Part shown: in pieces, positions 18,088-28,980 of the stretch
Numbering within the stretch: the stretch's first letter is position 1
Layout: the number at the start of each line of letters is the position of its first letter
Assembly (NCBI RefSeq): GCF_039532215.1
Contig: NZ_BAAARN010000003.1
Span: 264,485-328,484 of the forward strand
DNA from: Pedococcus aerophilus
GTDB taxonomy: Bacteria; Actinomycetota; Actinomycetes; Actinomycetales; Dermatophilaceae
DNA: 64,000 nucleotides
Direction: 5' to 3'
Notes under the pieces: model-generated
What the model was told of the DNA's origin: nothing
The model's input: the letters and a program-made list of their open reading frames with translations, nothing else
The model's database searches: none
Made by a program: the position numbers and the translations under genes

Positions 18088-19085
18088 GCGACGCTGCGGG
18101 CCCCCTGGGCCTCGATCGCCAGGACGGCGACGGGGACGGGGTCGTGACGCGGGTCTACCTCGCGGCACTCCAGCACCCCGAGCCGACGCGGTCACTGCTC
18201 GTCGCCCAGGGCATGAAGGCCCCGCTGGTCGACCACTCCCTCGAGGTGCTGCAGGAGCGCGGCCTGGTCCGCCTGCAACCGGGCGGCGTCATCGAGGTCA
18301 TCCCGCCCGACATCTCCCTGCCGACCCTGGCGCTCAGCTACGAGCGGCGCGCCCGCGAGACCCGGTCGGCGGCGCACGAGCTCTCCCAGGTCTTCTTCCA
18401 GGCGAGGGCGGCGACGACCACCCCGGACGCGGGCACCATACGGATCCTCAACTCCCTGGACGAGATGGCGGCGGTGACGGCCGAGGCGATCGCGACCGGC
18501 ACCGAGATCGTCCGGGTCTTCCGCGCTCCGTCGCCGCGCACCGACGCGATCTTCGACAGCCCTCTCCACAGCCACGAGGAGCCGAGCCACGGTGCGGGCG
18601 GCATCGTCCTCGACATGGCCTCCGTCTACGACTCGCGTGTCCTCGACCTGCCGGACGCCCTCACCGTCCTCGAGGCCCGCGAGCGGGGCGGCGAGCGCTT
18701 CCGGCTCACCACGAGCGTGCCGTTCTCCTGCGTCATCGTCGACGACACGGCAGCCATCGTCGACGTCAGCGCCTTCGACCCGACGGGGTTCGGGTCCGCC
18801 CTGGTGCGGGCGCGGGCGATGGTCCTGGCGCTGATCGCGTTGTTCGACCACTTCTGGACGCTCGGCTCACCCCTCCAGCGGGCGGGGTCGGGCAGCGCGG
18901 CCGAGCAGCGCGACCAGCTCATCCTGTCGCTGCTCGCCGCCGGCGCCCCCGACGCCACGATCGCCCGGCAGACCGGGGTCTCCCAACGGACCGTCGAGCG
19001 CCGGGTCCGCGCCCTGATGGACCAGCTCGGGGCCGGCACGCGGTTCCAGGCGGGGGTCCAGGCCGGGCGGCGTGGCCTGATCTGA
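18084..19085 (+). CDS. HTH transcriptional regulator with C-terminal LuxR-type helix-turn-helix
   Basis: 333 aa. The N-terminus (VTRVYLAALQHPEPTRSLLVAQGMKAPLVDHSLEVLQERGLVRLQPGG) resembles a winged helix of the TrmB/LuxR-associated type. The middle (residues 120-260) looks like a phospholipase-D-like sensor region. The C-terminus holds an HTH (PDATIARQTGVSQRTVERRVRALMDQLGAGTRFQ). A paralogue with the same end lies at 22983-23822. GTG at 18084 is chosen for its coupling to the preceding short frame. Targets are unknown; helD follows 168 nt later. Confidence 0.78.
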   Translation: MSDAAGPLGLDRQDGDGDGVVTRVYLAALQHPEPTRSLLVAQGMKAPLVDHSLEVLQERGLVRLQPGGVIEVIPPDISLPTLALSYERRARETRSAAHELSQVFFQARAATTTPDAGTIRILNSLDEMAAVTAEAIATGTEIVRVFRAPSPRTDAIFDSPLHSHEEPSHGAGGIVLDMASVYDSRVLDLPDALTVLEARERGGERFRLTTSVPFSCVIVDDTAAIVDVSAFDPTGFGSALVRARAMVLALIALFDHFWTLGSPLQRAGSGSAAEQRDQLILSLLAAGAPDATIARQTGVSQRTVERRVRALMDQLGAGTRFQAGVQAGRRGLI

Positions 19086-19253
19086 GCGGGCCGGTACGGC
19101 GCCGCGGGCACCCCTCCCGCGAGCTGGTCGCCGGACCCTCGCGAGGGCCCCGGAACCCGTGGGGTGGGATGGCGCCCTGAGGCGGCTGGGGCGGGGCTAG
19201 ACTCGTGCGTTCTCTGCGGGACGAGCAGGCCGTTCGACAAGAAAGTCACCACC

Positions 19254-21488
19254 GTGACCGCTCCGGATCACCAGCCCACCACCTCCAACAAGGCGACCAC
19301 CGCCGAGGTGGCACGCGAGATCGCCGTCGAGCAGGCGCACGTGGACGTCGTCTACGCCGAGCTGGCCAAGGCCAAGCTCCGGGCCGGGCTCGTCGAGACC
19401 GACGGCCTCGCCCGCGGACGCACCGACCGCACCGGCGACGTCCGCGACGAGGAGCTCACCGGGCTCTTCGAGCGTGACGCCCTCGTCTTCAACGCGGCCC
19501 GTCGTCGCTCGACCCTGGACACGCAGTTCGAGGGACTGGTCTTCGGGCGGCTGGACCTCGACCACGCCCTGTCCCGGGACGGCGCGGACAGTGACCGCGA
19601 GACCCGCTACATCGGGCGCCTCGGCGTCCGCGACGACGACTACGAGCCGCTCGTCGTCGACTGGCGCGCCCCGGCCGCCGCGGCGTTCTACCGCGCGACC
19701 CCCGTCGAGCCGATGGACGTCCTGCGCCGCCGGGTGCTGCGTTGCAAGGGTCCCGACGTCGTCGGCGTCGAGGACGACCTGATGGTCGCCGAGGCACCGG
19801 ACGACCTCGTCATCGTCGGCGACGGCGCGCTCCTCGCGGCCCTGACCCGCAGCCGCGGCGCGCAGATGCGCGACATCGTCGCCACCATCCAGCGCCACCA
19901 GGACGAGGCCATCCGCGCCTCGGCCCGCGGCATCACCGAGATCACCGGCGGACCCGGCACCGGCAAGACCGTCGTCGCCCTGCACCGCGCCGCCTACCTG
20001 CTCTACTCCGACCGGCGACGCTTCGAGAACGGCGGCATCCTCGTCGTCGGTCCGTCCTCGGCCTACACCGCCTACATCGAGCGGGTGCTGCCGTCGCTGG
20101 GCGAGGAGTCGGTGACGCTGCGCTCGCTCGGAGACGTCGTCGACGGGGTCACCGCCGTACGGCTCGACTCCCCGCAGGTAGCCGCCGTCAAGGGTTCGCT
20201 GCGCGTGCGGCGCCTGCTGTCGCGCGCCGCCGCCGACAGCCCGCCGGGCGCTCCGACGCAGTTCCGCGCCTTCGTGAACGGCAAGGCCGTCCGCGTCGAC
20301 ACCCCGGCCCTGGACCGCATCCGCGCCCAGGTCCTGCGTGGGCACCAGCGCAACCTCGCGTCCAAGGCCGTGCGCGCCCAGCTCGCCGAGGCCGCGTGGA
20401 ACACCGTCCGCGAGGGTGACCGCAACGAGTTCATGGACCACTTCGAGGACCACCTCGAGGTCGACGCCTTCCTCGAGCGCTGGTGGCCGCAGGTCGACCC
20501 GCGCGAGGTGCTGCTGTGGCTCGCCGACCCCGACCTCGCCACCCGTCATGGGCGCGGCGTCCTCACCGCGGAGGAGTCGGTGGCGTTCGCCGCGTCGATG
20601 CGCGACGCCCTCGAGTCCGGCACCTGGTCGGTCGCCGACGCGGCCCTCGTCGACGACCTCGCCGCCCGGATGGGTCCGGTCCAGGAGGGGCCGGTCGAGG
20701 AGCGCGAGTTCTACGAGATCGAGGAGCTCGACGACGTCTCGCAGTTCGGCGTCGCCGAGGTCCGCGCGACCCGGCAGTCCGGCGCCGGCTCGGCGAACGG
20801 CTCCTCCCGCATCGCCCTGACCGATCCGCGCGACCGGCTCCTGCAGGGACGCATCGACGGGCCGGGCGAGTACGCCCACGTCCTCGTCGACGAGGCCCAG
20901 GACCTGTCCCCCATGCAGTGGCGGATGCTCGGACGCCGTGGGCGCTACTCGTCGTGGACCGTGGTCGGTGACGCCGCCCAGGCGTCGTGGCCCGATGCGC
21001 AGGAGTCCGGACGGGCGCGCGAGGAGGCGTTCGGCACCCAGGAGCGCCGGCTGTTCCACATGGACACCAACTACCGCAACGCCCGCGAGATCTTCGACTA
21101 CGCCGCCACGGTCGTGAAGGCCCAGGTGCCCGACGCCGACATCCCGCAGGCGGTCCGCGAAACGGGCGCCCACCCCGTCGACCTCACGGTGGCGGGCAGC
21201 AACTGGGCCGCGGTCGCGACCGAGGCCGTCGAGGCGCTGCTCGGGGAGGTCGAGGGCTCGATCGCCGTCATCGCCCCGGAGCGACACCGCGCCGCGCTGG
21301 CTGCCGTCGGCGAGCTCGGGGAGCGCGTCGTCGTCATCGACCCGATGTCGACGAAGGGTCTGGAGTACGACGCCACGGTCGTGGTCGACCCCGACGCCAT
21401 CACCGAGGAGTCACCCGGTGGCGTGCGCGTGCTCTACGTCGCGCTGACGCGGGCCGCGCACCGCATGACGGTCCTGCGCCCCGCCTGA
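19254..21488 (+). CDS. helD: HelD-like UvrD/Rep-family ATPase
   Basis: 744-aa superfamily 1 helicase-like protein. N-terminal coiled coil (residues 15-75: VEQAHVDVVYAELAKAKLRAG), then YEPLVVDWRAPAAAAFYRATP, Walker A ITGGPGTGKTVVALHRAAYLLY, Walker B VLVDEAQDLSPMQWRML, GDAAQASWP, and C-terminal VLYVALTRAAHRMTVL. The layout matches actinobacterial HelD proteins, which bind RNA polymerase, recycle stalled complexes and can confer rifamycin tolerance. GTG start at 19254. A -10-like TAGACT is at 19198. I saw no rifamycin-associated element upstream. Confidence 0.85.
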   Translation: MTAPDHQPTTSNKATTAEVAREIAVEQAHVDVVYAELAKAKLRAGLVETDGLARGRTDRTGDVRDEELTGLFERDALVFNAARRRSTLDTQFEGLVFGRLDLDHALSRDGADSDRETRYIGRLGVRDDDYEPLVVDWRAPAAAAFYRATPVEPMDVLRRRVLRCKGPDVVGVEDDLMVAEAPDDLVIVGDGALLAALTRSRGAQMRDIVATIQRHQDEAIRASARGITEITGGPGTGKTVVALHRAAYLLYSDRRRFENGGILVVGPSSAYTAYIERVLPSLGEESVTLRSLGDVVDGVTAVRLDSPQVAAVKGSLRVRRLLSRAAADSPPGAPTQFRAFVNGKAVRVDTPALDRIRAQVLRGHQRNLASKAVRAQLAEAAWNTVREGDRNEFMDHFEDHLEVDAFLERWWPQVDPREVLLWLADPDLATRHGRGVLTAEESVAFAASMRDALESGTWSVADAALVDDLAARMGPVQEGPVEEREFYEIEELDDVSQFGVAEVRATRQSGAGSANGSSRIALTDPRDRLLQGRIDGPGEYAHVLVDEAQDLSPMQWRMLGRRGRYSSWTVVGDAAQASWPDAQESGRAREEAFGTQERRLFHMDTNYRNAREIFDYAATVVKAQVPDADIPQAVRETGAHPVDLTVAGSNWAAVATEAVEALLGEVEGSIAVIAPERHRAALAAVGELGERVVVIDPMSTKGLEYDATVVVDPDAITEESPGGVRVLYVALTRAAHRMTVLRPA

Positions 21489-21505
21489 CCGTCGCTCAAA
21501 CGCTC

Positions 21506-21545
21506 CCGCTGCAGCAACCTCTGCTAGCAGGGGTTGCTGCAGCGG
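21506..21545. terminator. Bidirectional terminator between helD and purA
   Basis: 14-bp perfect arms (CCGCTGCAGCAACC / GGTTGCTGCAGCGG) enclose an inner palindrome CTGCTAGCAG, making an almost uninterrupted 40-nt hairpin between convergent genes. Further partial copies of GCAGC-ACCTCTGCT follow at 21571. Confidence 0.7.
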
Positions 21546-21595
21546 CGGCAGGTTGCTGCCTGCCCGTGGGGCAGCGACCTCTGCTGAGTCGGCTG

Positions 21596-22927
<1,332 letters not shown>

Positions 22928-22982
22928 CTACGGCCATGCAGCGGGCCCCTCGCGTACCGCGCGGGGCCCGTACCGGTGAAGG

Positions 22983-23822
22983 CTACCGGTCCGTGGAGCG
23001 GTCGAGGGCGACGAGTCCGGTGCGCGCAGCGGCGACACCGAGCTGGAACCGGGTCTGGACGCCGTACCGGTCCATGAGCTGCGCCACGCGGCGGCGGACC
23101 GTGCGCAGGCTACAGCCGAGGTAGCGGGCGATGGACTCGTCCTTGAGCCCCAGCTCGAGCAGGCGGACCAGCTCGGCGTCGTCGTCGGTGCCGTGGCCCT
23201 CGGGCGTGATCGGCAGCGCCCGGGCGAACGAACGGTCGAACAGCGAGGTGAAGGCGGCGATGACCATGGGGTCGCGGATGAGGACGTAGTCGGCGGCCGG
23301 GTTGGCCCACTCGGCGACGGCCACCACCGCCTGGTCGTCGAAGATCGCGAACTCGCTCGGCGGCACGAGGCTGACCCGCTGCTCCTCCCCGGCATCGGCC
23401 CAGGACCGGACCCAGGCGCGACCGGGCTCGGTGTCGAGGATGTCCATCGGGTAGATCGTCTGCTGGCGGAAGGCACCCTCGCCGATGCGGGCCTGGGTGT
23501 TGCGGATGTTCTCGGCGTCGGTGCCCGAACCGATGTCGATGCTCAGGGCGCAGTTGCGCACGACGGTCGTCGTGGTGTCGACGAGGTGTCGGAGCAGGGG
23601 TGGGGCGACCTCGGCTGGGAGGGACTCCAGGACCACCTGGCCGCGCACCGTCGAGGCCGCCGGGTGGGCCGCCAGCTCGAACAGGGCATAGCGGGCGTCG
23701 GCGAGCTCGGCCCGCCGCACCTCGAGGTGGCGCTCGCCCCGCTCGAGGATCTTGTGCAGGCGTTCCAGCGGATCGGAGAAGAGTGCTTCGAGCTCGTGCG
23801 GCGGCACGTCCTTGCTGGTCAC
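22983..23822 (-). CDS. HTH transcriptional regulator, paralogue of the one at 18084
   Basis: 279 aa. The N-terminal half is helical (PHELEALFSDPLERLHKILERGERHLEVRRAELADARYALFEL); the middle (QTIYPMDILDTEPGRAWV, ADAGEEQRVSLVPPSEFAIFDD) resembles the sensor region of its paralogue. The C-terminal HTH is LKDESIARYLGCSLRTVRRRVAQLMDRYGVQTRFQLGV. GTG at 23822 is chosen because GGGGAGGGG lies 3-6 nt upstream; a TTG at 23840 is an alternative. It lies upstream of purA on the same strand. Targets unknown. Confidence 0.78.
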   Translation of the reverse strand: MTSKDVPPHELEALFSDPLERLHKILERGERHLEVRRAELADARYALFELAAHPAASTVRGQVVLESLPAEVAPPLLRHLVDTTTTVVRNCALSIDIGSGTDAENIRNTQARIGEGAFRQQTIYPMDILDTEPGRAWVRSWADAGEEQRVSLVPPSEFAIFDDQAVVAVAEWANPAADYVLIRDPMVIAAFTSLFDRSFARALPITPEGHGTDDDAELVRLLELGLKDESIARYLGCSLRTVRRRVAQLMDRYGVQTRFQLGVAAARTGLVALDRSTDR

Positions 23823-24171
23823 GGGCCCCTCCCCCGACAATTCGTCATCATCTGGCCAATGTCACCATAGTGCCACCTTCAGGACGCATCGGCAGGGCAC
23901 AATGAGTCCCGCGCGCTCGTCGACTCGGCAGGGGACGAACAGACGAACCGCGCGCAGGGCGGCTCTCGAGTCCGTCCGCAGGGGGCGACGCCGGGGGGTG
24001 GGATCGACGAGATCCCACCCCCCGGCTTCACTGTGTGGGGCCCGACCCCTGACCGTGGCCAGCACGCGGTGGAGCCACCGAGTGAGCTGCGCAGCCAACC
24101 CGGCGAGGTCGTATGGCGTCGTCAGGGGTGAGGGCGCAGCCGCCCGGGACACCACGAGACAGGGGAGCTCG
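23823..24171. other. 349-nt divergent intergenic region
   Basis: Lies between the regulator (minus) and a lipoprotein gene (plus). It holds a strong hairpin at 23991-24025, a GTATGGC motif copy at 24111, and CAGGGGACGAAC at 23929-23940, a 12-mer also present at 6825-6836. No protein in it is recognisable. Confidence 0.6.
23991..24025. terminator. Strong hairpin in a divergent promoter region
   Basis: 15-bp perfect arms (CCGGGGGGTGGGATC / GATCCCACCCCCCGG), loop GACGA. A terminator is odd here because genes point away on both sides, so it may end a short transcript begun near 23880 or act in the mRNA leader of the lipoprotein. Confidence 0.5.
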
Positions 24172-24729
24172 ATGACCACCACGCGCACGACCACCGTCCT
24201 GACCGCCACCGCAGGCCTGCTGGGCCTCGGTCTGCTCGGTGCCTGCGGGAGCACCGACACCACCAGCGCCTCGGGCACGACCTCGACGACACCCACCTCG
24301 AGCACGACCTCGAGCACGGAATCGACCTCGACCTCGCCGGACCCCACCACCGTCACCGTGACGACGACGGCATCCCCCAGCTCGACGACGCGCAAGCCCC
24401 AGGTCGACTCCTCACCCACGACGCCACCGCCCGGCAAGGACGCCCCCGCCATCCCCCGCTCGGCGCAGGACTACGGGACGGCGTTCGTCGCGGCCTGGGT
24501 GGAGGGAGACCGCACCCGGGCGACCCAGCTCGGGACCGAGGCCGCCGTCAAGGCCGCCTTCGCGAGCACGGTCGACACCATGCCGCGGTTCGTGCGGTGC
24601 GAGGGCGCGGCCGGGTCGAGCTACTGCACGTGGGAGGGCAACGAGTACACGCTGCAGGTCAGGCTCCGGAACGAGATGGCCTCCCTCGGGCAGCCCCACG
24701 CCGTCACCGAGGTCGTGTTCCAGCACTGA
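24172..24729 (+). CDS. Small secreted lipoprotein, function unknown
   Basis: 185 aa with a lipoprotein signal peptide (MTTTRTTTVLTATAGLLGLGLLGAC, acylated Cys near 25). Residues 30-95 are a low-complexity Thr/Ser/Pro linker. The folded C-terminal part (residues 97-185, QDYGTAFVAAWVEGDRTRATQLGTEAAVKAAF) has two Cys (RCEGAAGSSYCTWEG) likely forming a disulphide. It resembles small actinobacterial exported proteins of unknown role. GGGGAG lies 6 nt before the ATG. Confidence 0.8.
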   Translation: MTTTRTTTVLTATAGLLGLGLLGACGSTDTTSASGTTSTTPTSSTTSSTESTSTSPDPTTVTVTTTASPSSTTRKPQVDSSPTTPPPGKDAPAIPRSAQDYGTAFVAAWVEGDRTRATQLGTEAAVKAAFASTVDTMPRFVRCEGAAGSSYCTWEGNEYTLQVRLRNEMASLGQPHAVTEVVFQH

Positions 24730-24778
24730 GGGGCGCAGGCGCCATACGCCCACGCCCCTCGTCGACCCCGTGGGGTCG
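24728..24778. terminator. Terminator hairpins between the lipoprotein and DUF3151 genes
   Basis: GAGGGGCG (24728-24735) pairs with CGCCCCTC (24753-24760), with a GCCATAC motif in its loop; CGACCCC-gt-GGGGTCG (24763-24778) follows. The flanking genes converge here. Confidence 0.6.
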
Positions 24779-24813
24779 GTGACCTACCCGGTCAGCACCT
24801 GGCAGAGCGGAAC

Positions 24814-25214
24814 CTACAGGCCGAGCTCGCGCGCCCCGGCGGTCGAGGAGTCGCGCAGGAACTCGGTGCAGCGGTGCTGCTCGTCGGTCTCGCCGATCGC
24901 GCCGGCCGCCTTGGCCAGGGCTGCGAGCGCCCGCAGGAAGCCGCGGTTGGGCTCGTGCTCCCACGGGACCGGGCCCTGGCCGCGCCAGCCGTTCTTGCGC
25001 AACGAGTCCAGCGCGCGGTGGTAGCCGGTCCGGGCGTACGCGTAGCCCTCGACGGTACGGCCGTCGGCGAGCGCGTCCTCGGCGAGGGTGGCCCAGGCCA
25101 GCGACGACGTCGGGTGGGCGGCTGCCACCTGGTCGGCGGCCACACCGTCGTCCAGCAGACGGGCTGCCGGGTCGACGGGGAGCCGGGTCTCGGGGATGCC
25201 GAGCAGGTTGTCGC

Positions 25215-25218
<4 letters not shown>
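24814..25218 (-). CDS. DUF3151 family protein
   Basis: 134-aa cytoplasmic protein of a conserved actinobacterial family (DUF3151). Characteristic segments: NLLGIPETRLPVDP, AHPTSSLAWATLAEDAL, EGYAYARTGYHRALDSLRKNGWRGQGPVPWEHEPNRGFLRAL. The helical pattern is TPR-like. Function is not known. The GTG start overlaps the fbaA stop by 4 nt (GTGA), so it is translationally coupled to aldolase, a linkage also common in related genomes. Confidence 0.88.
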
Positions 25219-26240
<1,022 letters not shown>

Positions 26241-26326
26241 GGACTCTCTCCTTCGAAAGACATGGCACGGGGTCTTGCGTCGTCGCCGATCCTTCCACGT
26301 CCGTCGCCGCCGGCGACACCCGTGTC

Positions 26327-27586
26327 TCAGCCGGGCGCGGCGCCCAGCGCGTCACGGCGCTCGACGAGCAGCGCGAGCTCGGCGTCGTTGGCGCACCGTT
26401 CGATCGCGAGCCCGTATGCAGCGCGCGCACCGTCGGCGTCGCCCGCGCGGCTCAGCAGCTCGGCCCGGACGGCGGGGAGGCGGTGGCTGTGCGGCAGGTC
26501 CGCGTCCAACCCGTCCAGGGCTGCCAGCCCCTCCTGAGGACCCCGCGCCTCGGCGACCGCGACCGCCCGCGCCAGCCGGGCACTGGGCGTGGGGGCGAAG
26601 CCGAGCAGGGTGTCGTAGTGGTGCACGACCTGCTCCCAGTCGGTGTCGGCGGCCGTCGCGGCGGTGGCGTGCACGGCCGCGATCCGGGCCTGGACGGCGA
26701 ACCCGGCGGCAGCGACGTCGATCGGGCCGGTGAGCACGAGCGAGCCGAGCAGCCCCAGCGCCTCGGCCACCTCGTCGTGGCGCCACCGGGACCGGTCCTG
26801 GTCGGGCAGCAGGACGATCCGGCCCGTGTCGTCGACCCGCGCGTCGCGACGGGAGTGCTGGAGCAGCATGAGGGCGAGCAGGGCGACGAGGACGGGTTCG
26901 CCGGGTCGCAGGCCGTCGACGAGGCGCACCAGCCGGATCGCCTCACCCGCGAGCTCGGTGCGCAGCGCATCCGGGCCGCTGCCCGGCGCGTAGCCCGCGG
27001 TGAAGGCGAGGTAGGCGGTCTGGGCGACGACGCCGAGCCGCTCCGGCAGGTCGTCGGCGGACGGGACGGAGAACGGGATGCCCGCGGAGACGATCTTCTT
27101 CTTGGCCCGGGTCAGCCGCGCCGCCATCGTCGGCTCCGGCACGAGGAAGAGCCTGGCGACGTCGTGGGTGGTGACACCGAGGACGAGTCGCAGCGCCAGG
27201 GCGCTCGCCGCGGACGGGTCGAGCGCCGGGTGCGTGCACATCAGGACGAGCCGCAGCCGCTCGTCCTCGACGAGACCACCCGGATCGGCACGCACGACGG
27301 CCTCCTGTCGTTCGGCATCGACGACGAGCAGCGGCGCCTTGCGCTGGGCCATCGCCTCGGCGCGCATCCGGTCCAGCACCCGTCGGCGGGCGGCGGTGTG
27401 CAGCCACGCTGCCGGGTTGTCGGGCGTGCCGTCCCGGGGCCACCGACGGGTGGCTGTCTCGACGGCGTCGGCAAGGGCGTCCTCGACGAGGTCGAGCCGC
27501 CGGAACTGCGCGAGGAGCAGGGACACCAGTCGCCCCCACTCCTCGCGCACCGTGCCGGCCAGCACGTCCTGCGCCGTGGCGGTCAC
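26327..27586 (-). CDS. ECF42-type RNA polymerase sigma factor with C-terminal extension
   Basis: 419 aa, far longer than a plain ECF factor. Residues 1-170 hold sigma-2 (LVEDALADAVETATRRWPRDGTPDNPAAWLHTAARRRVLDRMR) and sigma-4 (LGVTTHDVARLFLVPEPTMAARLTRAKKKI). Residues 190-419 are the helical TPR-like extension of the family (YLAFTAGYAPGSG, LRPGEPVLVALLALMLLQHSRRDAR). This class is known to be linked to DGPF (YCII-related) proteins, and two such genes lie directly upstream with 4-nt overlaps. The extension is thought to replace an anti-sigma factor. Confidence 0.92.
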   Translation of the reverse strand: MTATAQDVLAGTVREEWGRLVSLLLAQFRRLDLVEDALADAVETATRRWPRDGTPDNPAAWLHTAARRRVLDRMRAEAMAQRKAPLLVVDAERQEAVVRADPGGLVEDERLRLVLMCTHPALDPSAASALALRLVLGVTTHDVARLFLVPEPTMAARLTRAKKKIVSAGIPFSVPSADDLPERLGVVAQTAYLAFTAGYAPGSGPDALRTELAGEAIRLVRLVDGLRPGEPVLVALLALMLLQHSRRDARVDDTGRIVLLPDQDRSRWRHDEVAEALGLLGSLVLTGPIDVAAAGFAVQARIAAVHATAATAADTDWEQVVHHYDTLLGFAPTPSARLARAVAVAEARGPQEGLAALDGLDADLPHSHRLPAVRAELLSRAGDADGARAAYGLAIERCANDAELALLVERRDALGAAPG

Positions 27587-27945
27587 AGGCTCTCGTAGCC
27601 CTCGACCCCGACGACGGGGCGGACCTCGACGGTGTAGCTGGTGGGCAGCAGCTTGGCCGCGGCGATCGCCGTGTCGAGGTCCGGCAGCTCGACGTCGTAG
27701 TAGCCGCCGACCTGTTCGGTCAGCTCGACGAAGGGGCCGTCGGTGACGACCGCAGCACCGTCCTCACCGTGGCGGATCGTCGTGGCCAGGTCTGCGTCGC
27801 AGAGCGCCGCACTCTGCAACCGTCGACCGTGCTCGTCGACGAACCGCTCGAACGCGTGGTGGGCGTCGAAGAACTGTTGCCGCTCCTGCGGCCCGGCCTC
27901 CTCCCACCGCCCGGGAACGTAGGCGATGAGGACGACGTACCTCAC
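27583..27945 (-). CDS. YCII-related DGPF-domain protein
   Basis: 120-aa ferredoxin-like alpha/beta protein. MRYVVLIAYVPGRWEE begins strand 1; the family DGPF motif is intact (VVTDGPFVELTEQVGGYYDVELPDLDTAIAAAK). It overlaps the sigma gene downstream and the second DGPF gene upstream by 4 nt each. DGPF proteins are linked to ECF42 factors, probably as their regulon or partner; the biochemical role is unknown. Confidence 0.9.
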   Translation of the reverse strand: MRYVVLIAYVPGRWEEAGPQERQQFFDAHHAFERFVDEHGRRLQSAALCDADLATTIRHGEDGAAVVTDGPFVELTEQVGGYYDVELPDLDTAIAAAKLLPTSYTVEVRPVVGVEGYESL

Positions 27946-28304
27946 GAGGGACGGTCCTCGGGCCTGACCACCCGACGCACCTCGATGCCGTCGCCGAGGG
28001 CGGCGATGATCTGGCAGCAGTCGAGGAGGTCGTCGAGGTCGTCGGTCTCCACCTGGTAGAAGCCGCCGACCTGTTCGGTGACCTCGGCGAACGGTCCCTC
28101 GGTCGGGGTCCCGCCACCGCCGGGGATGCGCCGCGCCTCACCCATCCCGTGCAGCTCGGCGCCGCCGGTGATCTTGTGCCCCCGCTGGGTCAGCTCGCCG
28201 GCGAACCGGTTGTACTCGGCATACCCGGCGGTGCGCTGCTCGACGCTCATGGTGGTCCACCAGCGGTCGGCGTCCCCCACGATCAGCACGACGTACTCGG
28301 TCAT
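27942..28304 (-). CDS. YCII-related protein, second DGPF paralogue
   Basis: 120 aa, MTEYVVLIVGDADRWW at the start. The motif is changed to EGPF (TPTEGPFAEVTEQVGGFYQVE), Asp to Glu. The rest of the fold is conserved. ATG at 28304 has GAGGAGAG 5 nt upstream. It is the first gene of the three-gene unit with the DGPF protein and the ECF42 sigma factor, and is divergent from the SigE-type gene. Confidence 0.88.
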   Translation of the reverse strand: MTEYVVLIVGDADRWWTTMSVEQRTAGYAEYNRFAGELTQRGHKITGGAELHGMGEARRIPGGGGTPTEGPFAEVTEQVGGFYQVETDDLDDLLDCCQIIAALGDGIEVRRVVRPEDRPS

Positions 28305-28467
28305 CGGTCTCTCCTCACTCTCGGTGGCCGCGGGCGCGACCTCACCCCTGTGACGGACGAGGACACCCCGGATCGACAGCCTGCCGGAAACTTCTCGGAA
28401 AAGGCTGTCCCCGGACACACCCGAACCGGCACCCTTCGACGTCATGGGGGGTGTGGAGCTGGAGGGC

Positions 28468-28980
28468 ATGGCCGGGTTCGAGCGCTTCGTGCAGTCGCGC
28501 TCGCACGTCCTGCTGCGCACCGCCTACCTCCTCGCCGGCGACCGGCACCTCGCCGAGGACCTCCTCCAGGACACCCTGAGCAAGGTCGCCCAGCACTGGG
28601 AGGTCGTTGTCGCAGAAGGAAACCCAGAGGCGTACGCGCGCACCGTGCTCTACCACCGGGCCGTCGACACCTGGCGCACCCGGCTGCGACGCCCCAAGGT
28701 CGTCGGTGACGTGGTCCGGGAGCCCGCCGAGCCGTCCGACCTCTTCGGCGACTCGGACCGGCGGATGCTCCTGCGATCCGCACTGGCGCGTCTGACCGCC
28801 AGACAGCGGGCGGTGCTCGTCCTGCGGTTCTACGAGGACCGGACCGAGGCCCAGGCCGCAGAGGTGCTCGGCTGCTCGGTCAGCACGGTCAAGACCACGA
28901 CCCGGGCGGCGCTCGAGCGCCTGCGGGTCACCGCCCCCGAGCTCGCCGAGCTCACCGACCGGATGGTGGTGTCCCCATGA
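28468..28980 (+). CDS. SigE-family ECF RNA polymerase sigma factor
   Basis: 170 aa with MAGFERFVQSRSHVLLRTAYLLAGDRHLAEDLLQDTLSKVAQHW (sigma-2) and LTARQRAVLVLRFYEDRTEAQAAEVLGCSVSTVKTTTRAALERL (sigma-4), the pattern of the actinobacterial SigE-family. The start is uncertain: ATG at 28444 and GTG at 28453 are in frame; 28468 matches the family N-terminus and has GGAG upstream. Its stop overlaps the next gene by 4 nt. GGAAAC at 28387 may be part of an ECF -35 element, weak evidence for autoregulation. Confidence 0.87.
   Translation: MAGFERFVQSRSHVLLRTAYLLAGDRHLAEDLLQDTLSKVAQHWEVVVAEGNPEAYARTVLYHRAVDTWRTRLRRPKVVGDVVREPAEPSDLFGDSDRRMLLRSALARLTARQRAVLVLRFYEDRTEAQAAEVLGCSVSTVKTTTRAALERLRVTAPELAELTDRMVVSP

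Noticed and set aside
19086-19253. Rifamycin-associated element before helD
   Set aside because: No match to the known inverted repeat was found; only the palindrome CCCTCGCGAGGG at 19136-19147 is seen.
23878-24171. Plus-strand frame upstream of and continuous with the lipoprotein gene
   Set aside because: It passes through a strong hairpin and has no recognisable protein; the signal peptide and ribosome site fix the lipoprotein start at 24172.
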